From Cellulophaga sp. Hel_I_12 (lineage in GTDB: Bacteria > Bacteroidota > Bacteroidia > Flavobacteriales > Flavobacteriaceae), in the NCBI RefSeq assembly GCF_000799565.1, contig NZ_JUHB01000001.1, positions 3,599,501 to 3,663,500 of the forward strand: 64,000 bases of DNA, given 5' to 3'. The number at the start of each line of letters is the position of its first letter. The stretch's first letter is position 1. The position numbers and the translations under genes are program-made. Positions 37,301-47,000 of the stretch are shown here, piece by piece. The notes beneath the pieces were generated by a model. The model made no database searches and was not told where the DNA came from. It worked only from the letters and a program-made list of their open reading frames with translations.

Positions 37301-37591
37301 TTTTCCATCAACTTCATCGGGATTTATGTTTCCTATCAAGGCACCACCAATTCCGGCAGCTTTCATGGCTTCCAAATCTTTGGTAATTCCTTCTTTTGAA
37401 ATATCATCACCAATCCAATACCAGTAGCACCACAATGTATTGTCATCTGTTGGAGTTACAAAGCCAGATTTAATAGTCTCATAATTAGAGGTATTCCTTG
37501 GTGTTTCGCTTTTATTTGAACAATTATATAAGAATGCAGAGATTATTAATGCCGATATAATTTTGAAATTAGATGTTTTATATTTCATCAT
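34301..37591 (-). CDS. GH106 alpha-L-rhamnosidase
   Basis: 1096 residues, lipoprotein (LIISAFLYNC, Cys24). The barrel start NTLWCYWYWIGDDISKEG followed by LEAMKAAGIGGALIGNI is the hallmark of GH106. The order of barrel (about 35-640, with DSYEMGSQNW), a class-I-glutamine-amidotransferase-like region (LMVLPPFETMRPE) and a C-terminal sugar-binding sandwich (about 985-1096) fits the family. In the family the enzymes are calcium-dependent and remove alpha-linked rhamnose. With GH78 enzymes and rhaM it strengthens rhamnose as a main sugar. It is the second gene behind the sulfatase at 37611 (19-base gap). Confidence 0.9.
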   Translation of the reverse strand: MMKYKTSNFKIISALIISAFLYNCSNKSETPRNTSNYETIKSGFVTPTDDNTLWCYWYWIGDDISKEGITKDLEAMKAAGIGGALIGNINPDEVDGKVPMLSEEWWDHMVHAVNEGKRIGVDIGAFNCPGWSQSGGPWVKPEMAMRHLVYSEASAEGGKIVNLQLAKPSEEFQDVYVLAFPSIDSENSAISTKNASIKVSPAIKNHNSLIDMDVNTSASFSKAKESYQVDLTLQHPITARSLKIIPGKETIEMECEVMAKIDGNYKSIKTFKINRSNLNPNVGPDIYAPIMEALPETNTIEFRLVFKIPPRIVKAMNVPNAKTEGFGISEIVISEAAGLQDYAEKSLGKMHPTPFPAWDSYLWESQPDVADDALKVTPSNIIDISDKMDVTGKLTWGAPKGNWTIQRYGMTPTGTKNSPSAPQGKGYEVDKANKELIQFHYEQYIGELLKRIPEESKSAFKYVIADSYEMGSQNWTDGYEETFEKKFGYNPKKYLPVFSGRIVGSIEESNRFLWDLRRSVADAVAYEYTGGLREASNEDNLKLWLENYGHWGFPSEFLMYGGQSDLVSGEFWNEGTLGDIECKSASSAAHIYGKPMVSAEAFTAANKSYVRHPAMLKKRGDWSYTEGINHFVLHLYIHQPDDDRVPGVNAWFSTEFNRHNTWFKKSKAYFDYLRRSQHLLQQGTYAADVCYFIGENTPIMTGVRNPELPKGYSYDYINAEVILERLSVKDGKFVLPDGMSYSLMVLPPFETMRPELLSRIESLVKQGGKIFGQPPLKSPSLQNYPESDKKVKVLADKMWGSSSEKLKKYGDGFIVDGLELQDAMQQLGIKKDVDLNSDVPVLWTHRSLEDMDIYFLTNQSEDSISFSPSFRVQGTKPQLWDAVSGEIRELPEFTENDGQITVPVKMKGLQSWFVVFSNAKDNSTSKNYKVNFPEPKVANTLENSWTVDFKNKEIGPEGPVKFTKLTDWTTSDNDKIKYYSGTAVYTSTFNYKKEEGTKDVFIDLGEVGVMATVKINKNTIGTTWIAPFKLNANDAIVEGENTIEVEVVNVWRNRLTGDKTIPKEQRTTWVNVDGITPEEALVSSGLLGPVTVQVVK

Positions 37592-37610
37592 GTGGATTTC
37601 TGATTTGTGA

Positions 37611-38978
37611 TTATTTTTTTACTTCGAGTTTTAAAACTTGATAACGTCTACGTTGCGTTTCCAAAAGCTGCTTATAATTAGGGTCACTTACTAAATTTTT
37701 GGTTTCATTCGAATCCTTGATAAGATCGAATAGTTCTTCGTATCCATGTTCAATATAGATCATGTATTTGGTGGTTGGACTTACTACTCCTTCAACCTTT
37801 GGGAGTTTTGGACTACCTTCAAAGGTGTGTTCATAGAAAAAGTCTTGTCTACTATTATTTTTTTTGGAAAGATCAATGCCTTGCATTCCGGCAGGCTTAT
37901 CTACTCCTGCATAACCTAAAATGGTCGGGGCTATATCAATATTAAGTCCAATGTTTTCGACTTTGCTTTTGGAAGGTTTATGGCGTGGGTCATAAACAAT
38001 CAATGGGACCCTGATAGATTCTTCATGTCCAAACCATTTGCCTGCCAATCCGTGTTCACCTAAATAAAATCCATTATCACCCATAAAAATGATTATGGTA
38101 TTTTTATCCAAGCCTTTTTCTTTAAGTTCTTCTCTTAATTTTGCAACGGCATCGTCAACGCCTGTAATCAATCGGTAATAATTTTTAACACTTTCTTGAT
38201 ATTTTTCTTGGGTTTCAAAACGGAGTTTCCAACGCTGACGAGCGATATTTTCATCAGAATGAAAAAAATCAGGAAGGGCATCCCAATATATTGGATTTGC
38301 AGTTTCTGGCAAAGGAATGATATCGTTTTTATAGTGATCCGCATATTTTGGATTTGGAATGAATTGTCGTGGATCACCATCTTGACTGTGCGGCGATTTG
38401 AAGCTCACCGAGAGACAGAATGGTTTTTCATTAGCGCCATTTAAGAATTCATCAATATGTTGACTTAAAAGTTCCGTATAGTGAATGTAATTACCATCCT
38501 TATCCTTATTTTCGTAATTCGGCTGATGTAGCGGTGTGACCGCCCAAAAATTGAAAGCCTCTTTAGGTTGGTCTTTTGGATTGCCAACGCCATATTTACC
38601 TACAAAGCCCGTTCTATATCCATTCTTTTTTAGAAGTGCAGGGTAAGTGCTATCGAAATCTTCTTTAGTGAAGCTTGTAAAGAAGTCATTGATGCCATGT
38701 TTGGATTCGTATTGACCACTTAAAATACTGGCTCTACTCACCATGCATATGGAGGTTGTGACATACGAATTCATGTAAAGTTGCCCTTCTTCAGCAAGCT
38801 CATCGATATTTGGTGTTTTTAAAATCGTATTACCTGTGGCGCCTAAAGCATCCCAGCGCTGATCATCTGTCAACAGAAAAATGATGTTAGGCTTGCTACT
38901 TTGTTTTAATTCCGGATCCTTCTTTTTGCATCCAAATAGCAAAAAAATCGATAGTACGACATAATTAAATTTTAGCAT
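37611..38978 (-). CDS. S1 sulfatase, lipoprotein (CMVSR variant)
   Basis: 455 residues, lipobox Cys17 (IFLLFGC). Metal ligands FLLTDDQRW (Asp38, Asp39), formylglycine candidate Cys78 in ICMVSRASILSG, and IFMGDNGFYLGEHG. The third motif position is Val, where the maturase motif C-x-P/A-x-R wants Pro or Ala. The rest of the fold is intact, so it is probably active, but maturation could be less efficient. First gene of a unit with GH106, behind operator copy c. Confidence 0.9.
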   Translation of the reverse strand: MLKFNYVVLSIFLLFGCKKKDPELKQSSKPNIIFLLTDDQRWDALGATGNTILKTPNIDELAEEGQLYMNSYVTTSICMVSRASILSGQYESKHGINDFFTSFTKEDFDSTYPALLKKNGYRTGFVGKYGVGNPKDQPKEAFNFWAVTPLHQPNYENKDKDGNYIHYTELLSQHIDEFLNGANEKPFCLSVSFKSPHSQDGDPRQFIPNPKYADHYKNDIIPLPETANPIYWDALPDFFHSDENIARQRWKLRFETQEKYQESVKNYYRLITGVDDAVAKLREELKEKGLDKNTIIIFMGDNGFYLGEHGLAGKWFGHEESIRVPLIVYDPRHKPSKSKVENIGLNIDIAPTILGYAGVDKPAGMQGIDLSKKNNSRQDFFYEHTFEGSPKLPKVEGVVSPTTKYMIYIEHGYEELFDLIKDSNETKNLVSDPNYKQLLETQRRRYQVLKLEVKK

Positions 38979-39049
38979 AAGATGACTTGGATTTTAGACA
39001 TATATTTAATTATCAATAAGCTAAAAAAATGAAAATGAATTTATTTTTC

Positions 39050-39065
39050 ATCCTGTACAAACCTG
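39050..39065 (-). promoter_or_regulatory. PUL operator copy c (CAGGTTTGTACAGGAT)
   Basis: On the minus strand, full CAG-N6-ACAGGAT, ending 71 bases before the start at 38978. Confidence 0.65.
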
Positions 39066-39087
39066 CTTCTATGTTTTTTGGATTTTG

Positions 39088-40689
39088 TTAAGGTTTTTTT
39101 TGATAGTTGCTTTTGAGTTCATCGGGCATTGCAGAAGGAACATATAGGTTTCCTGTTCCTCTATCGCCTTGAGGTTTATAATGTGGATTATTCTTTGTGC
39201 TCTCTGGTATATGGGTTGTTTCTCCGCTTTCATTTTTCCACCAATTTAACCAATCTACTTCAAGTTCAATAACTTTCTTTGGAAATGACTTAGAAAGATC
39301 ATTTGTTTCCAAAGGGTCATTTACAGCATCATATAATTCCCAACCAGAGCCATCTATTTCCACAAGACTCCATTTTTTTGTTCTAATCGCACGATTGTCC
39401 ATAAACTGAAAATATAGGGGCAATTTTCTTTTAAATTTTTTGCCATGAAGAATACTAATAAAAGATTGGCCAGCAAAATCAGTGGTGATATGAATAGTGT
39501 TCTTTGTGGGATTTGCCAATTCTAAAAATGTTGGGAACACATCCACCACATGCAAAGGTTCGTTTTGGATTGTATTTGTTTTTTCTATACCCTTCGGCCA
39601 ATATAGGATGGCGCCTGTCTTGACTCCACCATTGTGTTGACTAATTTTATATAATCGGTTTGGTCCCACACTTGAATAAGCCCATCCTGTACCAGGTTGA
39701 TAATTTGAACCTTTATCTCCAGGCAAAAGCCCTCTCTTTAACATTTCTTTGTCCATAACAGAAAAGGAGTCGGTGCCGTTATCGCTCATGAAGAGAATAA
39801 GTGTGTTTTCTGCTTGACCGTTTTCTTCCAAGGCTTTCATAAGTCTCCCAATACCATTGTCCATACGTTCTACCATGGCGGCATAAACTGACATTCGTAA
39901 ATCTTCTAAATCCTTTTGTTCTGCGGATAAGGACTCCCAATCTGGTAGGTTTTTAGGAAATTTAGGCAACGGGGTATCTGCTTCTATTATCCCAAATTTA
40001 ATTTGGTTTTTAATACGCGTTTCTCTTATGGCTTTCCAGCCCTTTAGATAATTGCCACGATAGGCCATAATGTCCTCTTTAGGAGCCTGTAGAGGATTGT
40101 GTGGTGCCTGATAACTGAGAAATAGAAAAAAAGGTTGATCATCCGTTTTTTTAACTTTCCTGGTAAAATCAATGGCGTGATCTGTAAATGCGTCTGTACT
40201 GTAGTACGTATTGCCAAAATCATTAAAAGGCGTTTTGTTCAAACGATAGTCTTTGCTGCCTTCAAAATAACTAGAATAACCTCCTAAAAATCCAAAAAAG
40301 TAGTCGAATCCTTTGTTATTTGGTTCACCATTAAGATGCCATTTGCCTACCAAGCCTGTTTTATAACCTAACGTTTTTAGTTCTTGCGCCATATTATTTC
40401 CGTTCTCAATGCCATATCCTGTATTTGGCCACCACCTGCCAGTTAACATTGAACTGCGCGAAATTACGCACATACCAGCATTATACATATTGGACAGTCT
40501 TATCCCATTTTGAGCCATTAGGTCCAGAGAAGGAGTTTTAATTTCGCCTCCATACGCGCCAATGTCACTATAGCCCAAATCATCTGCAACAATAAAAATA
40601 ATGTTTGGTCTGTCTTTTTTTTTTGCCTTGTCTACAGGTAAAGTGAGTGTCACAAAAAATAAAATAGCAAGTAGTGTTTTTATTGGCAT
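39088..40689 (-). CDS. S1 sulfatase (CVISR variant)
   Basis: 533 residues. The N-terminus (MPIKTLLAILFFVTLTLPVD) is a signal peptide without lipobox, so probably soluble periplasmic. Metal ligands FIVADDLGYSD (Asp36, Asp37), formylglycine candidate Cys74 in GMCVISRSSMLTGRWW, and LFMSDNGTD. As in the 37611 protein the Pro of the maturation motif is replaced, here by Ile. The layout is arylsulfatase-A-like, with the long insert before SDNG and a QAPHNPLQAP segment. It is alone behind operator copy d and faces the GH78 gene. Confidence 0.9.
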   Translation of the reverse strand: MPIKTLLAILFFVTLTLPVDKAKKKDRPNIIFIVADDLGYSDIGAYGGEIKTPSLDLMAQNGIRLSNMYNAGMCVISRSSMLTGRWWPNTGYGIENGNNMAQELKTLGYKTGLVGKWHLNGEPNNKGFDYFFGFLGGYSSYFEGSKDYRLNKTPFNDFGNTYYSTDAFTDHAIDFTRKVKKTDDQPFFLFLSYQAPHNPLQAPKEDIMAYRGNYLKGWKAIRETRIKNQIKFGIIEADTPLPKFPKNLPDWESLSAEQKDLEDLRMSVYAAMVERMDNGIGRLMKALEENGQAENTLILFMSDNGTDSFSVMDKEMLKRGLLPGDKGSNYQPGTGWAYSSVGPNRLYKISQHNGGVKTGAILYWPKGIEKTNTIQNEPLHVVDVFPTFLELANPTKNTIHITTDFAGQSFISILHGKKFKRKLPLYFQFMDNRAIRTKKWSLVEIDGSGWELYDAVNDPLETNDLSKSFPKKVIELEVDWLNWWKNESGETTHIPESTKNNPHYKPQGDRGTGNLYVPSAMPDELKSNYQKKP

Positions 40690-40754
40690 AATGGAACGTT
40701 TTATAAGTTTTTAAAATGTGTCATGTAAAAGAAATCAAAACCTTATAATTATTT

Positions 40755-40770
40755 ATCCTGCACAATACTG
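40755..40770 (-). promoter_or_regulatory. PUL operator copy d (CAGTATTGTGCAGGAT)
   Basis: On the minus strand, one base off the consensus right half. It ends 65 bases before the start at 40689 and lies about 35 bases from the divergent copy e. Confidence 0.6.
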
Positions 40771-40805
40771 CTTCCTTAGACTATGTTAATATCAGGCTAA
40801 TCTGA

Positions 40806-40821
40806 CAGGGAGGTACAGGAT
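40806..40821 (+). promoter_or_regulatory. PUL operator copy e (CAGGGAGGTACAGGAT)
   Basis: Full CAG-N6-ACAGGAT on the plus strand, ending 50 bases before the start at 40872 of the GH78 gene. Confidence 0.65.
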
Positions 40822-40871
40822 GCTTTTATGTGTTTGAATTCCTTTTTTCGTTCTAATTGATTTTTAAATTT

Positions 40872-43739
40872 ATGATCATGTCCATCCAAACATTCACTCT
40901 CAAACTTTTATTTTTGAGCTCATTTTTTCTATGTCTTTATTCTTGTTCAGAAATCAACTCAACTAAGAACATCAAAATTAATGATATTACGGTGGAATAT
41001 TTGACCAATCCATTAGGTATTGATGACCCTCACCCTAGTATTAATTGGACGATGACATCAGAGGGAAAAAGCAAAAAGCAATCCGCTTACAGAATTATCG
41101 TTGCGGCAAGTCAAAATCATTTAAATAAAGAAGCGAATCTCCTTTGGGACTCTGGAAAAATAGTTTCAGATCAAAATTCTCAAATTAGATATTCGGGAAA
41201 GCCATTGGAATCCGGTCAAAATTGCTATTTTAAGATTCAGGTGTGGGATGAAAATGATAATATGTTTGATTGGAGTGATACGGCTTATTGGACTATGGGT
41301 TTGTTAAAAGAAGAAGATTGGAAGGCTAATTGGATAGGGTTCAAAACTAACGATTACAATTCGAAAGACTCACTACACCTACCGGCAGCATCTTATCTTA
41401 GAAAAACCTTTTCAGTAGAAGGAAAAGTAAAAAGAGCAACCTTATATGTCACTTCATTAGGTGTCTTTGAGATGTCTTTGAACGGAGAAAGAATAGGAAA
41501 TGATTTATTGGCCCCCGGATGGTCTGATTATAATCAACGAATTTACTATAAGACCTATGACTTAACTGATCATGTTGATGGTGGTATGAACGCTTTGGGA
41601 AGTATTCTTGGAGATGGTTGGTACGCCGGGTATGTTGGCCCCAAAGAACTTTCTAATCCTAAAAATAGGGAATTATATGGCACAAATCCAGCTTTGTTAT
41701 GTCAATTGGAGATAGAATATGAAAATGGACATAAGGAAATAATAGCCTCTGATGAAAGTTGGAAAGGCAGTGAAGGACCATGGGTATATGCTGATTTGCT
41801 TATGGGAACCGAATATAATGCCAATTTAGAATTGAAGGGATGGCATACTCCAGACTATAACGACCAAAATTGGCAAAATGTTTACTTGCATGAGGGCACT
41901 CAAGGTGTTCTCCAAGCCTATCCAGGAAATAGTATTCAGGTGTATGATAAACTTGAACCTATTGAAATAACTGAACCAAAAGAGAACGTTTACATTTTCA
42001 ATCTCGGACAGAATTTTGCAGGACATGCCAGATTGAAAGTTTCAGGAAGTAAAAATGATACCATAATCATGCGTTTTGGCGAAATGCTTCATTCAGATGG
42101 TTCCTTGATGACTGAAAATCTTAGGTTTGCGAGAGCTACCGACACGTACATTCTTAAGGGAGAAGGAACTGAGGTTTGGGAACCTAAATTTACTTATCAC
42201 GGTTTTCAGTATGTTGAAGTGACTGGATTAAAAGAAAAGCCAGATAAAACTTTAATCACAGGTATTGCTTTTGGGTCCTCGATACCAATGGGGAGCTCAT
42301 TTACTTCTTCAGACGATACCTTAAACCGTATGTTCGAAAACGTCCTTTGGACCCAACGTTCAAATTTCATGGAAGTGCCTACTGACAGTCCTCAACGGGA
42401 CGAGCGTTTGGGCTGGTTGGGCGACGTTCAGATATTTTCCAAATCAGCACTATATAATGCCAATTTGGGGGCATTTAATGCAAAATGGTTTGCGGATGTA
42501 CGTGATGCCCAATATGATTTTGGACCTTATTCTACGTTTGCACCAAGACCTTATCCTAAACTGATCTGGTATTCTCCAGGATGGATGGAAGCGGGCGTCA
42601 TGGTGCCTTACAATACATTCAAATTTTATAATGACACAAAAATTGTAGAGGATCATTACGAATCTATGACTCGCTTTATGAACTATCATATTGAGAAAAG
42701 TGGAGCGCAAAAATTTTATCAAGAAAACTCATGGACAGAGATAGGGCCTAAGGGGGGGTTTGGTGATTGGCTCTCAATGACTGAGAAGAATTTGGCGCAT
42801 GATATTATGGCTTCGATGTATTATCAGTATGCATTAAAGATTATGGCAGAAATGAGTGAAGCCATCGGAAAAACAGAGAAGTCTACATATTATAAGCGCA
42901 TATACGAGGCCTCAGTTAAGGCATTTATTCAGCATTATTTGAATGAAGATGGGAAATTTATCATAGATGAAACAGCTTATGGTGATGGAGCAGGCTATTT
43001 TGAAGGTGAAAAAGGATTTACTGGCCATACACAATCTGCTTACGCCACGGCCATTTATTTTGATATTCTTCCACAGGATTTGAGAGATAAAGCTGCTTAT
43101 CATTTGGTTCAGCTTATTGAAGATAACGAAAATCTACCAACTTCTGGAATTTTAGGAATCCGACAGCTTTTACCCGCTTTATCATTGATTGGCCGTTCGG
43201 ACTTGGCCTATAAAATTTTATTGAAGAAAGATTATCCAAGTTGGGGCTTTCAAGTCAAAAATGGTGCAACAACTATTTGGGAACGATGGAATAGTTATAC
43301 CCCTGAAAAAGGCTTTAATGGTGCAATGAACGCTAAAATGAATTCTTTTAACCATTACGCCTTTGGTGCATTTTCCCAATTTTTATTTAGTGATTTGGCA
43401 GGCATCTCTACTGAAGATTCTGGTTTTAAGCGTATTGTATTTAAGCCTGTACTAGGAGATTATTCGTTATCAAATGTTCGAGGCGAATATCAGTCTATTA
43501 ACGGTAGAATAGTGTCTTCTTGGACAATAGATGCTTCAAAATTCATTTTGAAAGTTGAAATTCCAGTTAATACTACAGCAAAAGTTTATGTACCTTCTCT
43601 TGACGCAAAAAAAGTCATGGCGAATGGAAAAGAGGTTAATACTGCTCATGTTAAATTCTTGAAGCAAGAAAAAGGTTACAAAATCTTTGAAGTGGGTTCT
43701 GGGAGTTATGAGTTCGAGTCTGAAATCCAAAAATTATAA
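40872..43739 (+). CDS. GH78 alpha-L-rhamnosidase, full length
   Basis: 955 residues from ATG at 40872; an upstream TTG would add only five residues, and ATG at 40878 is also possible. A signal with lipobox-like LFLSSFFLCLYSC suggests an outer-membrane lipoprotein. Domains: N-terminal sandwich (VEYLTNPLGIDDPHPSINW), Bac_rhamnosid_N (ASYLRKTFSVEG), concanavalin-like domain, six-hairpin barrel with DSPQRDERLGWLGD (Asp505, Asp510, Glu511) and GDWLSMTEK, then ATTIWERWNSYTPEKGF and a C-terminal sandwich. This is textbook GH78. It removes terminal alpha-L-rhamnose. Single-gene unit behind operator copy e. Confidence 0.94.
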   Translation: MIMSIQTFTLKLLFLSSFFLCLYSCSEINSTKNIKINDITVEYLTNPLGIDDPHPSINWTMTSEGKSKKQSAYRIIVAASQNHLNKEANLLWDSGKIVSDQNSQIRYSGKPLESGQNCYFKIQVWDENDNMFDWSDTAYWTMGLLKEEDWKANWIGFKTNDYNSKDSLHLPAASYLRKTFSVEGKVKRATLYVTSLGVFEMSLNGERIGNDLLAPGWSDYNQRIYYKTYDLTDHVDGGMNALGSILGDGWYAGYVGPKELSNPKNRELYGTNPALLCQLEIEYENGHKEIIASDESWKGSEGPWVYADLLMGTEYNANLELKGWHTPDYNDQNWQNVYLHEGTQGVLQAYPGNSIQVYDKLEPIEITEPKENVYIFNLGQNFAGHARLKVSGSKNDTIIMRFGEMLHSDGSLMTENLRFARATDTYILKGEGTEVWEPKFTYHGFQYVEVTGLKEKPDKTLITGIAFGSSIPMGSSFTSSDDTLNRMFENVLWTQRSNFMEVPTDSPQRDERLGWLGDVQIFSKSALYNANLGAFNAKWFADVRDAQYDFGPYSTFAPRPYPKLIWYSPGWMEAGVMVPYNTFKFYNDTKIVEDHYESMTRFMNYHIEKSGAQKFYQENSWTEIGPKGGFGDWLSMTEKNLAHDIMASMYYQYALKIMAEMSEAIGKTEKSTYYKRIYEASVKAFIQHYLNEDGKFIIDETAYGDGAGYFEGEKGFTGHTQSAYATAIYFDILPQDLRDKAAYHLVQLIEDNENLPTSGILGIRQLLPALSLIGRSDLAYKILLKKDYPSWGFQVKNGATTIWERWNSYTPEKGFNGAMNAKMNSFNHYAFGAFSQFLFSDLAGISTEDSGFKRIVFKPVLGDYSLSNVRGEYQSINGRIVSSWTIDASKFILKVEIPVNTTAKVYVPSLDAKKVMANGKEVNTAHVKFLKQEKGYKIFEVGSGSYEFESEIQKL

Positions 43740-43785
43740 TTATCCACCAAATAGTTTGCTCTATAAAAGTTTTTTTTAAATATCA

Positions 43786-43810
43786 TTTAGGCTGCAAGAA
43801 GTAGCCTAAA
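43786..43810 (+). terminator. Possible terminator after GH78
   Basis: 8-bp stem TTTAGGCT (43786-43793) with AGCCTAAA (43803-43810), 9-base loop, 47 bases after the stop. No T run follows directly, so it is only a candidate. Confidence 0.35.
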
Positions 43811-44003
43811 AAGCCATAAGTTTTATTCTTAAATTTTAAACGATTCAATGTAAAATCTTAAAATTCATGCTTCAATTCTTCTAAATGGTTGAAGGATAAA
43901 CTAAAAAGATGTTGTCCCTAGTTGTGAGTTTTGATCATGATTTAAAAAATTGATAAGTATTTATTAAAAAAAAGCTCTTTTTTATATTATAAATTAGACA
44001 AAA

Positions 44004-44019
44004 CAGTATTGTACAGGAT
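44004..44019 (+). promoter_or_regulatory. PUL operator copy f (CAGTATTGTACAGGAT)
   Basis: Full CAG-N6-ACAGGAT on the plus strand, ending 62 bases before the susC-like start. With one base before it, it reads as two ACAG units ten bases apart. Confidence 0.65.
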
Positions 44020-44081
44020 ACATTCATATTAATCTTAGGTTAATATTGATAAAAATTAATTAAAACTAAACCAAAAAAATT

Positions 44082-47000
44082 ATGAAACACCAATATTTTA
44101 AAGATGTCATAAAAAAGGTATTATTTTTTTGTTTGATGCTGTTTTCACTTGGGATTTACGCTCAAGAAACTATCGTTAGTGGAAAGATAATATCTTCAGA
44201 CGGTATGGGACTTCCTGGAGCAAATGTTTTTCAAAAGGGAACAACCAATGGAGTTGTGGCTGACTTTGATGGAAACTATCAAATTACTTTGAAAAAAGGT
44301 TCAAACATACTAGTTTATACCTACGTTGGCTATGAAGATAGAGAAGAGGCAATCTCTGGAAGATCAGTTATTAATGTTACTCTTTTGGAAGATACGGAGA
44401 GTTTAGATGAAGTAGTTGTGATTGGTTATGGATCGCAAAAAAAATCGGATATAACAGGTGCTGTTAGCTCTGTTAAAAGTGAAGACTTAGAAAAAGCTAT
44501 TTTCAACACCGTTGATCAATTACTTCAAGGGCGTTCTTCTGGGGTCATTGTTACATCTGCATCGGGAGAACCTGGATCAAATTCATCAATTAGAATTAGA
44601 GGAAATAATTCTATCTCTGGAAATAATGCGCCACTCTATGTTGTTGATGGTATTCCAATTAATGGAACTCCGGCATTTAACCCAACAGAAATATCAAATA
44701 TTGAAATTTTGAAAGATGCTTCTGCAACTGCTATTTACGGTTCAAGAGGTTCTAATGGTGTTATTCTAATTACGACTAAGAAAGGTAAAGTTGGAAAAGT
44801 CGTAATTGACGTGAATATAGATACGAGTATTTCTTCTGTAACTTCAAGTCTTGATATGCTTAACGGCCAAGATTATGCAGCGTATAGAAATGAAGCAGCA
44901 GGACTACAGAATAATCCAATACCATTTCCTAATCCAGAGCAATATGCAGGACAAGGTTTTGACTGGCAAGATGAAATTATAGGGTCAGGTCTAAGAAACA
45001 ACATAGGTGTTAATTTGTCTGGTGGATCTGATGACATCCGTTTTTTTTTAGCAACAAATTTATTAGATGACAAAGGGATTGTACTCAATTCTCGTTTCAG
45101 CAGAGGTACGCTAAGAGCTAACTTGGGTGCTGATGTTTTTAATGATAAATTAAAATTTGACTTCGGTATTTCACTTGCTCATTCACAAGGAAATCAAGCG
45201 GTATCTGCGACCAGGGGCTTTCCAAGTTCATTGGGACCTATTACAAACGCTCTATTGTCAGAGCCACTAGTTCCTTCACTTGATTATAGTGGTCTTGCTG
45301 CAGAAGGAGCTCAATTTTTTAATCCCTATCTAGAAGTAACAGAAAAGGACGATAGAACATTTAATACCGATATTTTATTTAACACCAAAATTAGTTGGGA
45401 TATTACTAAAAATTTATCCTATACTTTTAATGGAGGTATTAATTTTAGAAATGATGTAAGAGAAATATTTTATCCTTCTACCGTAGGTCAAGGAATTATT
45501 CCTGTTGGTGTGGCAACATCTAATACTGGAAGAGCTTACGATTATGTTGTGAGTAATTATTTTGACTACAGTAAAATGTTTAACGATATTCACGATTTTT
45601 CTGCAACGGCAGGATTAGAATATAGTGAGTTTAATAATTACGCATTTAATACAAACGTATCGAACTTTGAATTAGAAATACTAGGTTTAGATAACGTAGG
45701 AATTGGAACTAGTTTAAACAATATTGGTTCTGGAAGAAGCTTAGCAGTTCTCCAGTCAGGATTCTTTAGATTACAATATGCTTATAAAGAAAAGTACCTC
45801 TTAACGGCAACGGCTAGAGCGGATGGTTCTTCTCGTTTTTCTCAAAATAGAAAATGGGGATATTTTCCATCGGTTTCTCTCGGTTGGAATATTGCAAAAG
45901 AGAACTTTTTAAAAGAGAGTAAGACAATTAATAACTTGAAACTAAGAGGGTCTTATGGCGAGGTTGGTAGCCAGTCTATTGCTCCTTACCAATCACTCGC
46001 ACGTTATGGAACAACTCAATATCCTATTGGTAACTCCCCCTCTTTAGGCTTTATACCTACGAGTGTAGAAAATCCTAATTTAAAATGGGAAACCACAGAA
46101 CAACTTAACGTAGGGCTTGACCTAGGGCTGCTTAAGGACCGCATAACCTTTACAGCGGAGTATTACAAAAAAACAACCAGAGACCTACTACAATCCATAC
46201 AACTTCCCTCACAATCTGGTTTTGGAGGAGCTTTAGTAAACTTTGGTAGTATTGAAAATGCTGGTTTTGAATTCGACTTAAATGCTTATGTTATTCAAAA
46301 AGAAAAATTCACTTGGGATACTTCTTTTAATATTTCTTTTAACAAAAACAAGGTTTTAGAACTTGGCGGTGATGAAGAAATTTTTGGACCTGGAATTGGT
46401 GCTAATTTTATAGGTGGAGCTCACATTTATCGTCCAGGTGATGAGTTTGGTTTATTTTGGGGCTATATTGCAAATGGTCTTATTCAACAAAGTGATTTAG
46501 ATGCCGCTGCAGCTTCTGGAACTCCATTGCCAGCAAGAAATAACGACAGACAATTAGGTCATTGGCTACTTGAAGATAGGGAGCCAGACGGAGTTATAAA
46601 TCAAAATGATAAAACTATAATTGGTAACCCCAATCCAGATTATGTTTTTGGATGGAATAACGATTTCACATTTAAAAATTTTACATTGAATGTTTTTATT
46701 CAAGGTTCTCAAGGGAATGATATCCTTAATGCACTAAGAACAATAACTAATATGGGTTTCGATAATAACGAGTCCTATAAGAATCAAACCGTAGATTGGT
46801 ATAGAAATCGTTGGACACCTGAAAACCCAACAAATAATATTTTGTATCCATCTATCAACACTCCATCCCCAGATGCAGGTAATTACATGGTGGAAGATGG
46901 CAGTTATATTCGTTTGAAAAACTTGTCTTTACGATATAGTATCCCGTCAAATAATTTAGGCTTTTCGGCCATACAAGTTTTTGTTACAGGGACAAATTTA

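Larger units (their letters stand above)
43740..44081. other. Intergenic region before susC-like gene
   Basis: About 340 bases. It holds a hairpin shortly after the GH78 stop (43786-43810) and operator copy f (44004-44019). I see no clear TAnnTTTG element and no coding sequence in it. Confidence 0.5.
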
